DNA from: Candidatus Omnitrophota bacterium
GTDB lineage: Bacteria; Hinthialibacterota; Hinthialibacteria; Hinthialibacterales; Hinthialibacteraceae
Direction of reading: 5' to 3'
Assembly: GCA_013177805.1 (NCBI GenBank)
Contig: JABLXU010000009.1
Location: 62,001 to 126,000 of the forward strand
DNA: 64,000 nucleotides
Below are positions 1 through 9,884 of this stretch, in pieces (position 1 is the first letter of the stretch; each line of letters begins with the position of its first letter). The position numbers and the translations under genes were made by a program. The notes beneath the pieces were generated by a model. That model worked only from the letters and a program-made list of their open reading frames with translations, was not told the DNA's origin and did not search any database.

Positions 1-2
1 AT

Positions 3-422
3 TTCCCCACCGGCGGATTCATTCATGACGCCAGCATGGGAGACATCGAAGTGGAATCGGTCTTCGATTTAAGCCTCAAGCAAGAACAGCCCTACGAGAT
101 GACACAAGACAAGGAAACCGGAGCGCCCCAAATCAAGATCACCTACTCGACACCCATCCCCCCAGGCGGCAAAAAACGGCTGCAAATCGCCGTGAAGGTC
201 CACATGCCCGAATCCTTGCTGACCTTCGACAGCCAAGGACGGTATCAATTCACGTACGAAACCAGCCACGCCTTTGAATTCATCATCCCCCGGAATCATT
301 GTGTCGTGTACACCAGTCATCCCGTTTACATTTTCGAAAAGGGCGACAAGGTTTTCTTGCAGCAGATGGACAAGACCTTGCGGAAATTGGTGTTTCAAAC
401 GCGGCCGGCGCGGACACCGTAA
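3..422 (+). CDS. C-terminal end of an unrecognised protein (5' truncated by window edge)
   Basis: The reading frame is open from the first complete codon at position 3 to TAA at 420-422, so the true start lies outside the window. The visible ~139 residues alternate hydrophobic and polar stretches like a beta-rich domain, with no membrane segment and a basic C-terminus. I do not recognise the family. The next gene starts six bases after the stop, so the two are probably co-transcribed. An internal ATG at 36 is not needed because the frame continues upstream of it. Confidence 0.6.
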   Translation, partial: FPTGGFIHDASMGDIEVESVFDLSLKQEQPYEMTQDKETGAPQIKITYSTPIPPGGKKRLQIAVKVHMPESLLTFDSQGRYQFTYETSHAFEFIIPRNHCVVYTSHPVYIFEKGDKVFLQQMDKTLRKLVFQTRPARTP

Positions 423-428
423 TTCAGC

Positions 429-1850
429 ATGAAGAGGAACCAACCGGCGCGCCTGGCGCTGGTGTTTCTGATCGCTTTCGTCTTCCGCGCCATTATGGTG
501 GGCACAATTCCCGAGATCCGGATTTCGTCCGATTCCGAAGACTATTTGGCGTTGGCCGAATCATTGCGGACGGAGGGAGCCTTCGCGAGGGATGGCCGGC
601 CGGAAACATACCGGACGCCGGGATATCCGTGCTTTCTGTTTCTCGCGCGATTCTTGGGGATGGAACCACCGCGGGGCATCGCGCTGTCCCAGGCGGTTTT
701 ATCCGCGCTGGGCGTGATGTTGACTTTCACGGCGGCGGAGCGCCTGTTCGGCGGCCCGGCGGCCTGGACAGCCGTGTTGTTGCTGTCAGCGCATCCCACT
801 GAATTGTTTTCCGTCACGTCCTTGTTGACGGAATCCCTGTTTGCCTTCGTGTTGACCGTGATCGTGTGGAGCGTGGCGGCCGGCGGAAACCAGCGGACGA
901 TCACGGCGTTTTCATGCGGATGCCTCGCTGGGGTGGCGTGTCTAATCCGCCCGGTGGCGGCTTGGCTCTTCGTGCCGATGGCCGTTGTATTCGTTCTGGG
1001 AGCGAAAGGATTCCGGGAGCGCTTGGCGGTGGGGATTCTATGCCTGGCGGGCGGGATACTGTTCCAGGGGGGATGGATGTGGCGGAATCACGAGCGGTAT
1101 GGCTCGTTCTACCTGACCGAGATCCCGGCGGCGGCATTGTACGTGTATTGGGCGCAGTCAGCCCAGGCTTGGAATACGGGCGAATCCGAGGAAGCGCTGC
1201 AGCAACAAGCCTGGAACGAGTGGGACGAGGCGCGCGGGCGGCTGGATCCGCTCGCTATGAACCACGAATTTACCCAGAGGGCGCGCCGGATGTTGGAAGA
1301 ACATTACACCGCTTTAGGTCCGGTGTGGGCGCGGGGGATGATCCGCCAGGTGGTGGATTCATCGGCCATGAAGTTGATCGAGCGGTACCGTCCGGATTGG
1401 CCGCTGGAAGCCGGTCAACAGCGGAAAGCCATTCGAGATCCGGAATCCTTCTCCCAATTCGTTTTGGCCTTGGGACTGGGAACGATACGGGCGTTGGAAC
1501 TGGCGCTGACGCTGGTGTTGTATCTAACCGGGCTGGTTTCGCTATGGCGGTGGTGGAAAAAGCGGCCGGAACGTTTTACCCGGAACCTCGCGGTGGGGAT
1601 CGCCGGCCTGCTCGTGGCGGCATTAGTGTTAGTTTCCGCCACTCCGGCGGCCAATGAGCGGTTCCGGGCGCAATATCTCCCCCTGCTGGTGCTATTGGCC
1701 TCTTCGGTGCTGGTGGATTGGGCGCGGAGCGTGGCCCCATGGTTCCATCGTTCCGGATTCGGGGGATCAAGAGTACAATTATGGAAAACAGGGGAGGGCA
1801 AACCATCAGGTGAGCCGCCTTTATTTCATAGACATGGTGAAAGCAACTGA
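429..1850 (+). CDS. GT39/PMT-like polytopic membrane glycosyltransferase
   Basis: The protein has 473 residues and about ten hydrophobic segments. Its N-terminus carries the pattern of the dolichyl-phosphate-mannose mannosyltransferase / ArnT superfamily: one membrane helix, then an acidic motif (SDSEDYLALAESL, about residues 34-46), then R-T-P-G-Y-P (about 62-67). Family members move a sugar from a polyprenyl-phosphate donor to lipid or protein acceptors at the outer face of the inner membrane, with the acidic residue in the first periplasmic loop as catalytic base. The acceptor here cannot be read from sequence. The gene directly follows the truncated upstream gene. No strong ribosome-binding site precedes the ATG. 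A short repeat region separates it from mnmG. Confidence 0.75.
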   Translation: MKRNQPARLALVFLIAFVFRAIMVGTIPEIRISSDSEDYLALAESLRTEGAFARDGRPETYRTPGYPCFLFLARFLGMEPPRGIALSQAVLSALGVMLTFTAAERLFGGPAAWTAVLLLSAHPTELFSVTSLLTESLFAFVLTVIVWSVAAGGNQRTITAFSCGCLAGVACLIRPVAAWLFVPMAVVFVLGAKGFRERLAVGILCLAGGILFQGGWMWRNHERYGSFYLTEIPAAALYVYWAQSAQAWNTGESEEALQQQAWNEWDEARGRLDPLAMNHEFTQRARRMLEEHYTALGPVWARGMIRQVVDSSAMKLIERYRPDWPLEAGQQRKAIRDPESFSQFVLALGLGTIRALELALTLVLYLTGLVSLWRWWKKRPERFTRNLAVGIAGLLVAALVLVSATPAANERFRAQYLPLLVLLASSVLVDWARSVAPWFHRSGFGGSRVQLWKTGEGKPSGEPPLFHRHGESN

Positions 1851-1874
1851 CATTGAGAAATCCATTCCTTCTTC

Positions 1875-1932
1875 CTCGGGGAGAGGGGAGGGTGAGGGCA
1901 TTTTTGTAGGGGCGGACCTTGGTGTCCGCCCG
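1875..1932. repeat. Dispersed intergenic palindromic repeats
   Basis: Two short elements sit back to back in the 130-bp gap before mnmG. The first (1875-1899) is the GGGAGAGG..GGGTGAGGG element, the reverse orientation of copies near 9750, 12095 and 17921. The second is a perfect 7-bp hairpin, GGCGGAC CTTGGT GTCCGCC, at 1911-1930. Neither has a T-run, so a terminator role is uncertain. Confidence 0.6.
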
Positions 1933-1980
1933 GATCATCTTGCTTGATGAACCGAATTTATTCCTGGGAGTCCTGACGCG

Positions 1981-3849
1981 ATGTATGACGTAATCGTGGT
2001 CGGCGGGGGGCATGCCGGGTGCGAGGCGGCGGCCGCGGCGGCGCGCATGGGCTGCCGCACGGCGCTGTTGACGTTCGATGTCACCGCGTTGGCGAAAATG
2101 TCCTGCAATCCCGCAGTGGGCGGTGTGGCCAAGGGCCAACTGATCCGTGAAATCGACGCATTGGGGGGCATTATGGCCCAGGTATCGGACCAGGCCGGGA
2201 TTCATTTCCGTACCCTGAACGCCTCGAAAGGCCCGGCGGTGCAATCGCCCCGGGCGCAAGCGGACCGGGACTTGTATCCGCAGGTCATGCTCGATACCCT
2301 GCGGGCCATCCCGAACCTGGATTTGCTGGAGGGGGAAGGATCGCGCTTGCTGGTAAAGGATGGGAAAGTGGCCGGTGTGTGTGACCGCGCGGGAAACCAA
2401 CTCGCGGGCCGGTCCGTGATTCTCACCCCCGGCACGTTCCTGGGCGGACTGCTGCATTTCGGCATGAACGAAGTGGCCGGAGGACGAATCGGAGACAGCC
2501 CCTCCATCGCCTTGGCGGAAAATCTAAAAGAATTGGGATTCGATCTGGGGCGGTTGAAAACCGGCACGCCCGCGCGTCTGAGCCGCAAGAGTATCGACTA
2601 TTCCTCGCTGGAAGCCCAATACGGCGATGAACCGCCCCTGCCGTTCTCGTTTCATCCGCAAGTCCAAGTCGAGAACAAAATCTGTTGCCATCTTACCCGC
2701 ACCACCGAAAAGACGCACGAAGTGATCCGGCGCAACCTGGACCGCTCGCCGCTCTATTCGGGCAAGATCACCGGCGTTGGCCCACGGTATTGCCCGTCCA
2801 TCGAAGACAAGATCCATAAATTCCCCGGCAAAACCTCGCATCAGGTGTTCCTCGAGCCGGAAGGCGTGGAGAGCGATGTCGTCTATCCCAACGGGATCTC
2901 CACCAGCCTCCCCGAAGATGTGCAGCTGGCCTATATCCGCACCATCCCCGGGCTGGAGCGGGCGGAAATCCTGAAACCGGGCTACGCGGTCGAGTATTTC
3001 TTTTCCAATCCGCAAGACCTGTATCCCTGGCTGGAAAGCAAGCGATTGCCCGGATTGTTCCTGGCCGGGCAGATCAATGGGACATCCGGCTATGAGGAAG
3101 CGGCGGCCCAGGGGCTGCTGGCGGGTATCAACGCCGCGCTGAAGCTCCGGGGCGATGAGCCCCTGGTCCTCGGGCGCGAGGAAGCCTACATCGGAGTGAT
3201 GATCGATGATTTGGTTACCAAGGGCACTCAAGAACCCTACCGGTTGTTCACCTCGTCGGCCGAGTATCGCCTGTTGTTGCGGCAGGACAACGCCGATTTC
3301 CGGCTTTCCTCCATTGGCTACCGGATGGGGCTGATCCCCCGCGAATGGCATGAAGAGATCGAAGGCTGGAAACGCGACATCCAACAATTGAAGGCGGAGT
3401 TGAGCAAGCATATGGTCATCCCCGCCGAGGAAATCCGCCGCCGTTTCGCCGAGTTGGAATTGGGCGAAATCTCCCATCCGGTTCCCCTTCTGCACGTTCT
3501 TCGGCGGGCCACCATGAAAGCGCGTTACCTTGACAGGTTTGGGGTGAACACGGCGGCCTATCATCCCCGGGTGTGGGAGCAGTTGGAGATCGAGACGAAA
3601 TACCAGGGATATGTGGACCGGCAGCTTAAGGAGATCGAAGAGGATAAAAAGGCGGAACGGCGGCTGATCCCGCCGGATATTGATTACTCCCTGCTGACGG
3701 GCCTGCGGCGCGAGGCGCGGGAGAAGTTCGAGCGCGTGCGCCCGGCGACCATCGGCCAGGCCTCACGGATTCCGGGGATCTTCCCAGCGGATATTACAGT
3801 GTTATGGGTCAATGTCCTTAAGTGGGAACGGGAAATGAGCGCCGCATGA
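1981..3849 (+). CDS. mnmG: tRNA uridine-5-carboxymethylaminomethyl modification enzyme MnmG (GidA)
   Basis: The protein has 622 residues, normal for the family. An N-terminal FAD dinucleotide-binding motif ([12 protein letters not shown], about 7-18) is followed by the MnmG signatures [11 protein letters not shown] (about 41-51) and GTFLGG (about 151-156), and later [19 protein letters not shown] (about 360-378). With MnmE it installs the carboxymethylaminomethyl group at wobble U34 of certain tRNAs, using FAD and methylene-tetrahydrofolate in the cytoplasm. No mnmE is visible in this window. The start ATG at 1981 opens directly into the canonical [13 protein letters not shown]. It appears intact. 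Confidence 0.97.
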   Translation: MYDVIVVGGGHAGCEAAAAAARMGCRTALLTFDVTALAKMSCNPAVGGVAKGQLIREIDALGGIMAQVSDQAGIHFRTLNASKGPAVQSPRAQADRDLYPQVMLDTLRAIPNLDLLEGEGSRLLVKDGKVAGVCDRAGNQLAGRSVILTPGTFLGGLLHFGMNEVAGGRIGDSPSIALAENLKELGFDLGRLKTGTPARLSRKSIDYSSLEAQYGDEPPLPFSFHPQVQVENKICCHLTRTTEKTHEVIRRNLDRSPLYSGKITGVGPRYCPSIEDKIHKFPGKTSHQVFLEPEGVESDVVYPNGISTSLPEDVQLAYIRTIPGLERAEILKPGYAVEYFFSNPQDLYPWLESKRLPGLFLAGQINGTSGYEEAAAQGLLAGINAALKLRGDEPLVLGREEAYIGVMIDDLVTKGTQEPYRLFTSSAEYRLLLRQDNADFRLSSIGYRMGLIPREWHEEIEGWKRDIQQLKAELSKHMVIPAEEIRRRFAELELGEISHPVPLLHVLRRATMKARYLDRFGVNTAAYHPRVWEQLEIETKYQGYVDRQLKEIEEDKKAERRLIPPDIDYSLLTGLRREAREKFERVRPATIGQASRIPGIFPADITVLWVNVLKWEREMSAA

Positions 3850-4127
3850 AGGAGGAGTTTTTTCCCCTTAGCAGGGATGGTTGAATATAGATCAATCGGG
3901 ACCAACTGTGCCAAAATTGCGCGTTTCAATTCATATTTAATTATAGGATGATTCAAATAAGTTGTTTAAGATGAACAGGTTGATAGATTTCTCATGGTTT
4001 GCCCATTTTGGTATATTCATTGCCATGCCGATGGGAATAGATCGAGAAATCGTCAGGATTTACAATATGAATGTCTGGGCACACCGGGATTGGCTTCCCG
4101 AATCCGGGTGAGGATAAGAGAAAAATC

Positions 4128-5150
4128 ATGCCGGTTAAATACAAAGATTATTACGAAATTCTGGGCGTGAAGCGCGACGCTTCCGAGGAAGAGATCAAAA
4201 AAGCCTACCGGAAGCTGGCGCGGAAGTACCATCCGGATATGAACAAGGATCCAGAGGCGGAAAACCGTTTTAAAGAGATCAACGAAGCCCACGAAGTGCT
4301 AAGCGATCCTGAGAAACGCAAGCGGTATGACATGCTGGGCTCCGGTTGGCAAACGGGTCAGGATTTCACGCCCCCGCCGGGATGGGAAAACATGACGTTC
4401 CGTTTTGGCCAGAGGGAAGGCCCCGGAGGATTTGAATTCCATTCGTTCGGCGGAAGCCGTGGTTTCAGTGATTTTTTTGAAGCCTTGTTCGGGAGTGGCG
4501 GATTCGAGAATTTGTTTGAATCGCGGACCCGTCCCCGCACCCGCTCTCGGACCTTTACCTTCGATGAGGCACAGCCGGCTTCGGCAGGTCAAGACGCGGA
4601 GGCCGAGCTGGAAATATCCCTTGAAGACGCATATCACGGCACACAAAAGAGTTTTGAATTGCATGTTCAGGAAGAGGATGAACAGGGGCGGCGGATTTCC
4701 AAACGCAAACATCTCGATGTAAAAATTCCACCCGGCACGCGGGAGGGGACACGGATCCGTCTGCGGGGACAAGGCGGAAAAGGCGCGTATGGGGGGCCGG
4801 ATGGCGATTTGTACATTAAAATCCGGTTGGCGAAACACCCGGTCTTCCGGGTGGAGGATTTTGACCTCGAAGCGGATCTGCCCATCACCCCGTGGGAGGC
4901 AGCTCTAGGCGCAAGCGTGCAAGCCCCAACCCTGGACGGGCGGGTGACGGTGAACATTCCGGCAGGATCCAGTTCAGGAAAACGCTTGCGCTTGCGAGGC
5001 AAGGGATTGCCGATGAAGGGAGGCAAACGGGGGGATCAGTACTTGCGGTTACAGATCGTGGTGCCGAATATGCTGACGCCGGAAGAGAAAGAGTTGTATC
5101 AGAAATTGGCCCATGTGTCGAAATTCGATCCACGCCGGACCATGAGGTAA
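4128..5150 (+). CDS. DnaJ/CbpA-type co-chaperone lacking the zinc-finger domain
   Basis: This 340-residue protein starts with a J domain containing the Hsp70-stimulating HPD motif (residues 35-37). A Gly/Phe-rich stretch follows (about 85-145), then the DnaJ C-terminal substrate-binding beta domains (about 165-330). No CxxCxGxG repeats are present, so it is the CbpA/DnaJ-C type rather than canonical DnaJ. It is expected to stimulate DnaK in the cytoplasm. ATG 4128 was chosen because [14 protein letters not shown] is the conserved opening; the frame extends upstream to 4071, but that part has no family character. No grpE or dnaK is adjacent and no CIRCE element was seen. It converges on the OmpA-like gene across a hairpin. 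Confidence 0.9.
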   Translation: MPVKYKDYYEILGVKRDASEEEIKKAYRKLARKYHPDMNKDPEAENRFKEINEAHEVLSDPEKRKRYDMLGSGWQTGQDFTPPPGWENMTFRFGQREGPGGFEFHSFGGSRGFSDFFEALFGSGGFENLFESRTRPRTRSRTFTFDEAQPASAGQDAEAELEISLEDAYHGTQKSFELHVQEEDEQGRRISKRKHLDVKIPPGTREGTRIRLRGQGGKGAYGGPDGDLYIKIRLAKHPVFRVEDFDLEADLPITPWEAALGASVQAPTLDGRVTVNIPAGSSSGKRLRLRGKGLPMKGGKRGDQYLRLQIVVPNMLTPEEKELYQKLAHVSKFDPRRTMR

Positions 5151-5200
5151 ACTGGCATCATTGTTTACTCCCTAATGGTATAGGGAGGATGGACAGAGAG

Positions 5201-5245
5201 AAAAAACCGCCCCCGGAATCATACATCCTGGGGGCGGCTTGTTTT
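5201..5245. terminator. Bidirectional Rho-independent terminator
   Basis: An 8-bp GC stem, CCGCCCCC (5207-5214) with GGGGGCGG (5230-5237), has an A-run before it and CTTGTTTT after it. It can terminate both the plus-strand dnaJ-like gene and the convergent minus-strand OmpA-like gene. Confidence 0.8.
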
Positions 5246-5311
5246 GCACGGGATTCAAAAAATCAATCGTCATTCAGGAATCCGGTTCACTGGGACGGGT
5301 GGAAAGGCAGT

Positions 5312-6454
5312 TCACCGCATCGGCGTCAGTTCCACCCGGCGGTTTTTCTGCATGTTCTCTTCCGTCGTGTTGGGAGCGACGGGGCGTGATTCACCCCAGC
5401 CGCGGGCGCTGAGGCGGTCGCGGCTGATCCCCCGGTCAACCAGGTAGGCCATAACCGCCATGGCGCGCCGCTCGGAAAGCCGCTGGTTATACGATTGCGA
5501 ACCCCGCGCGTCGGCGTGCCCTTCGAGCAGAACGCGGACTTCCGGATTGTTCTGCAGAACGGTCACAACTTCGTCCAGAACGGGGAAAAACTCGGGCCGC
5601 AATTCGAATCGATCGTAATCAAAAAGGACATTACTGATGACCCAGCATCCCCGTTCATCGACCTTCGCGCCCTTGGGGGTATCGGGGCATTCATCCAGGG
5701 AATCTGATACGCCGTCCCCGTCGGAATCGCCGAGCAGACCCACAGAGGGGGCGGCAGGCGGCGGGGTTGCGCGCGAACCGTAGAAGATCTGGCGGACGAA
5801 GTCATACATCGCGCTGTCGGTTTGCAGTACATCCGCGGACCGGTAGATGCCGCAATTCGTAGTTTGAGAGATCCGGCGCAGGAAGTTCATGCCGGTCTCG
5901 TCCGAACCGATCTGAACGGCATGGACGCAGATATGATCCCGGTGCTCGTTGACAAGCTCCGAAAGCGCCTGGAGCACGGCTTTTTGATTCATGTCGCGGC
6001 CGTCGGAAACGATCAGCAGAGCAACGTTGCCGGAAAGGCCTTGCACCTGCTGACGCGCCTCTTCCAGCGAACGCTCCAAGCGGGTATCGCCGGACATCTT
6101 TTCCAACCGGGAAACGGCGGAGATCAGGGAGCCCCGGCTGAAAGGACTGAGGTGCTTCAATACCACGGAATCGGTATTGAAGGCGAGAAATCCGGCGTCA
6201 TAACGGCCGTCCGGCATCGTCTGGATGAAGAACCGCAGGAATTCCATTTCCTGCCTCAATTTTCCACTCGGGACCAGGGAGATCGAGGCATCGGCGAGAA
6301 GCAGGAAATGATCCACAAGCACCCATTCGGACGGCGCGGCGCCCGCCGGACCGTACGATTGGACGCGGGCACAGCCGGAGAGGCCAAGAATCAGGCCGAG
6401 AATCAAACCATATGTAAAAACATACGATTGAATGGATTGAGATCGGATATTCAT
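5312..6454 (-). CDS. Outer-membrane lipoprotein: VWA domain + TSP3 calcium motif + OmpA peptidoglycan-binding domain
   Basis: The product has 380 residues. A signal sequence ends in a lipobox (LSGC, Cys28), so it should be a lipoprotein. A von Willebrand A-like domain follows, with the metal-site motif DASIS at 55-59 and a later SDGRD. A short thrombospondin type-3 motif (DSDGDGVSDSLDECPD, about 243-258) leads into an OmpA C-terminal domain (about 275-380) with the TxxGHADxxG-type peptidoglycan site (EGHADARG). The predicted role is a peptidoglycan-anchored outer-membrane protein presenting a ligand-binding VWA module. GGAG lies about 10 bases before the ATG. A shared terminator lies downstream. 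OmpA domains with TSP3 motifs are common; a VWA domain ahead of them is less usual. Confidence 0.85.
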   Translation of the reverse strand: MNIRSQSIQSYVFTYGLILGLILGLSGCARVQSYGPAGAAPSEWVLVDHFLLLADASISLVPSGKLRQEMEFLRFFIQTMPDGRYDAGFLAFNTDSVVLKHLSPFSRGSLISAVSRLEKMSGDTRLERSLEEARQQVQGLSGNVALLIVSDGRDMNQKAVLQALSELVNEHRDHICVHAVQIGSDETGMNFLRRISQTTNCGIYRSADVLQTDSAMYDFVRQIFYGSRATPPPAAPSVGLLGDSDGDGVSDSLDECPDTPKGAKVDERGCWVISNVLFDYDRFELRPEFFPVLDEVVTVLQNNPEVRVLLEGHADARGSQSYNQRLSERRAMAVMAYLVDRGISRDRLSARGWGESRPVAPNTTEENMQKNRRVELTPMR

Positions 6455-6605
6455 GCTTTATTTCTCCAAGTCAGGATTCAAGTGAGCAAACAGCAGGCTT
6501 CGATCCGGCATCGAACCGTAATGGAGCCGTGGTATTCCCAGGAATCTTCCTACGAAACGTCCGGGAAATAAAGGGACACTGATTTGATTATGATTGGACG
6601 TGAAA

Positions 6606-9344
6606 TTACAACCATTCGCGGATTTGGCGGCGCATGCGGGCATAGAGAAACGATACCAGAATTAAGGTAATGCCCAGGCACAGGAACGCCACCATGCGGT
6701 AAAATGTCTCGAGCTGGGCCACATCGATCAAAAAGACCCGGCCGATCGCCAGGGTGAACACCGCCATGGCCACGCGGCGGTAGGATTTGCCCTTCCAGAC
6801 GAATCCCAGAACCAACAACGCCAAGGCCAACAAGGTCCATCCCACCGAAGTCCAATATCCCCGCAGAACATCGGAATACGAAAGCACGGCCAACATCCAG
6901 GCCCCGGCGGCCGCCACCAGCACCCGGCGCATCCACGATCCCAAGTTCTCCTGGATAACATCCAAAATCCGGGAGTCTTGAATGGCCAACATCCTTTCCA
7001 TGCCGATGCACTGAATGAACACGATCAGGCCGGAGGTCAACAAACCCGCGGCGGAACCGCTATATTTCAGCGGCATGGCGAATACTTCCGGGAGCAGCCA
7101 AGCCAGAGACGCGGCATATGCGGCGATTTGCAGACCACCCAAATTCAATCCCCAGCCGAGGGACAGCGCCGCGAGGGGGAAAAGCATCCAAAAGGGATAA
7201 ATCATGGCGCCGGACTTGAATAGCATCTCGCCCCGGATCCAGAACAGGATTCCTGCCAAAACGAACGCAAGCACGTAAAAATAGGTGAATCCCCACCCCC
7301 AGCCGCTGGTCAACGCACGATCCGCCTTTTTGCAATCTTCCGGCGTGAACCACTCCACCAGTGAGCCGAAACCCAAGGTGACCAACACCAGGCTCAACGT
7401 CATTCCAGGGTATTCCCGCGCGCCCGTGCCCGGATGCAGCCCGGTATAGAACAACCCGTGGCCGGCCGTGATGAACACCAGTGGAGCAGTGTTTAACGCG
7501 GCGCTTTTCATGCCCATCGCCGCCGCCAGCGATAACAGGCTGAAACCTATCGCGCACCCGATCGTCACCGGAATCGCATCGAAATACCGGTACGTGGCCG
7601 CCGTTATCAGCAAGGCCCCGGCTCCCGCGTGGAGAAAAGCCAACGGCTTGACATAGGCCTGTATCGTGTCAAGAAACCCCTTCACCCATTTGGAATTTGT
7701 CCCGGACTCATCCGGATTCATGAATTCCCACGTCTCTTCCAGACGCGCTTGCGTGAAATAAACCAACGCGGTGGCCAGGCCGCCCAGATAGGCGGGAAGA
7801 GTGGAAAAATGATGCGCGCCTGACGTCCAATAATGGACAAAATTGATAAAAATCACTCCTTGCGCCAAGGGATTGAGGAACCAGAATCGCAAGGTTCGCG
7901 ACATGAGCAGCAACAACAATGCCTGGGCCGCGAGCACCAGGTTCAACGACAGCCCGCCCAGCCAGGAAAACAGCCCCAGGTTCAAAAACAACGTGGCCGT
8001 GGCCGCGTACCAGGGATGATCGGGATTGCGGCGTGATTCGTGATACAGCATCAGCACAACTTGTACACCCGCCAGGGGCAGGAAGAAGAGGAAAATATGG
8101 TCCCAATAGATCTTCGTTCCCCAAAACAAGCCGGTGACCAGGATCGAGTAAAACACCAGCGAGACGGCGCCCAGGGCACGGCCGGCGGAGCGCTGGGACA
8201 GTGTGAATGCATCCTTTCCCTGGTGACGCAGGCGGGCATGGTAGAGCAGATCGGCGGCGAGAAAGATCACGTAATAGGAGGAGAGAAACGAAAAATTCAG
8301 CCAGAAGCTGAATTCCGGCGACGTCATGGGGTGGTCCTGCAGCGACCAGAGGAGGTGTGAAAGATAGGAGGCGCAGACCGCGAAAAGGCTCAAGGGAACC
8401 CAACTGTGCCGCCACAACAAAAAGACTGCCGCCGCGTCCAGGAAGAGAATCGCGATCAGGGAGAAGGCGTCGGCGCTGCCTCCCGCCGTGTAGGCCGCGA
8501 CATGCCCCAGGAAGATCGCGAGGCCGGCGGCGGATTCGGACCGCCATCGTTCGGCCAAAAGAAAAAGCCCGCCGATACTGGCCGACATCAACGCCAGCGA
8601 GGCTCCCAACGGCACGCAAGCCATGGCCGGGAGAAAATACGCAGCGAACGAACTGAAGAACGCCAGGGCCGCGCCGCCTGCCATCACGGGACGCGCGAAG
8701 ATCCGCAGGCGATTTTCGAACCGCCATCCAATCACCAACAACGCCGCCGAGGCCAGGTAACTAAGTGCCGTTTTGTGCCAGGGCTGTAGATGGGGCGTGA
8801 TGTAGCGGCCCATCAACGCGAAGGCGATGATCAACGCCACCAATCCGACGCGGTTGAACCACACTTCGCCGACCCGGGTTTCGAAATCGAGGAGTTGAGG
8901 TTCGCCCGTGACTTCCCCGGAGGTTCCCTGCCCTGCCGGTTCATTTGCAAACGCGTTTTCAGACTGGGGAACTGAGGACATGGCTGGTTCGAATTGGGGA
9001 AACGGTTCGGGTTCGTTCCATGATTCCAGTCCCGATTCCAATTCAGCCATGGAGGCAGGTCCAGGCTGAGATGCCGGCTCAGGTGGCGGTGTCCATGGCG
9101 TCGCGGATTCAGAGGCAGGTGCGGGTTTCACCGCATCCGCCCAAGGCTCCGGCGTGATTTTCTCCCCGGCCGGCTTGGATTGGGCCGCGTGACGTTTTTC
9201 CATCGCGCGGACTTTGATTTCCATATCGCCCAGTCTCCGGGTCACGCCCCCCAGCCAGAAGACAGAAATCAATCCGCTGAGGCCTCCGAAGAACACCACG
9301 GCAACCGCCATCAAGCCTAATAAACCAAGAAATAATTCTTCCAT
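6606..9344 (-). CDS. DUF2339 family large membrane protein
   Basis: The protein has 912 residues. An N-terminal transmembrane helix (about 5-30) and a charged, Pro-rich linker precede about 25 hydrophobic segments. The junction FETRVGEVWFNRVGLVALIIAF (about 153-174, split here only by description) is the hallmark opening of the DUF2339 core. The family is widespread in Gram-negative bacteria, sits in the inner membrane and has no established biochemical role. AGGAG lies 7 bases before the ATG, supporting the start. It is separated from the OmpA-like gene by about 150 bp and may be transcribed alone. Confidence 0.85.
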   Translation of the reverse strand: MEELFLGLLGLMAVAVVFFGGLSGLISVFWLGGVTRRLGDMEIKVRAMEKRHAAQSKPAGEKITPEPWADAVKPAPASESATPWTPPPEPASQPGPASMAELESGLESWNEPEPFPQFEPAMSSVPQSENAFANEPAGQGTSGEVTGEPQLLDFETRVGEVWFNRVGLVALIIAFALMGRYITPHLQPWHKTALSYLASAALLVIGWRFENRLRIFARPVMAGGAALAFFSSFAAYFLPAMACVPLGASLALMSASIGGLFLLAERWRSESAAGLAIFLGHVAAYTAGGSADAFSLIAILFLDAAAVFLLWRHSWVPLSLFAVCASYLSHLLWSLQDHPMTSPEFSFWLNFSFLSSYYVIFLAADLLYHARLRHQGKDAFTLSQRSAGRALGAVSLVFYSILVTGLFWGTKIYWDHIFLFFLPLAGVQVVLMLYHESRRNPDHPWYAATATLFLNLGLFSWLGGLSLNLVLAAQALLLLLMSRTLRFWFLNPLAQGVIFINFVHYWTSGAHHFSTLPAYLGGLATALVYFTQARLEETWEFMNPDESGTNSKWVKGFLDTIQAYVKPLAFLHAGAGALLITAATYRYFDAIPVTIGCAIGFSLLSLAAAMGMKSAALNTAPLVFITAGHGLFYTGLHPGTGAREYPGMTLSLVLVTLGFGSLVEWFTPEDCKKADRALTSGWGWGFTYFYVLAFVLAGILFWIRGEMLFKSGAMIYPFWMLFPLAALSLGWGLNLGGLQIAAYAASLAWLLPEVFAMPLKYSGSAAGLLTSGLIVFIQCIGMERMLAIQDSRILDVIQENLGSWMRRVLVAAAGAWMLAVLSYSDVLRGYWTSVGWTLLALALLVLGFVWKGKSYRRVAMAVFTLAIGRVFLIDVAQLETFYRMVAFLCLGITLILVSFLYARMRRQIREWL

Positions 9345-9884
9345 CCCATTTCTCCTGGGAGTGATTCAATTCACCGCATGAATCACACCGGTTGAGTGGC
9401 TATGTGTTCCTGTCCAGTCTCTCAGCACTTATCATTCCAAAACGCGGTCCAATCCCCATTTCAAAGACAAGTGATTATAAATGACATATTTTTGGCCAGT
9501 TATGGTGGGTGCCGGATTTTCTTGACCTCCGTTACGCAAGCATTTTTTGTTGGGGAAACCTGCATTTTTCGATTGCACGCATACAGGAGCATGTGATAGG
9601 GTTGAGGAGCCCAAGAGAGCGGCCCCGGGGATGAATCGCGCCCAGGGTTGAAACCCTGGGCTCTAATATGTGGCCCCTTGAAAGGGGCGCAGCGTGAGGA
9701 AGGAAGGGAATGTGTAATCCTGGGAGCCGTGGCGTGGTGAAAAGGTTTTCCCTCACCCTGGCCCTCTCCCAGGGGGAGAGGGAACTTGGATCTATCTCTC
9801 AGGCCAGACGAATTGGTTACCGAGTGCCTTCTTAAAAGGGAAAGTTATATAGATTGATCATACAAACATGGTGGACACGGGCAT
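9345..9884. repeat. Gene-free gap holding two palindromic repeats
   Basis: This 540-bp region separates two divergent genes. It contains CCCAGGGTT-GAA-ACCCTGGG (9641-9660), the hairpin GCCCCTT-GA-AAGGGGC (9673-9688), and the element CCCTCACCCTGG-CCCTCTCCC-AGG-GGGAGAGGG (9750-9782). Related elements recur in other gaps. The first 300 bp show no feature I can name. A 66-codon open frame at 9396 has no ribosome-binding site or protein-like character. Confidence 0.6.

Noticed and set aside
9396-9596. Possible 66-residue gene
   Set aside because: No ribosome-binding site, odd composition and no membrane or domain pattern.
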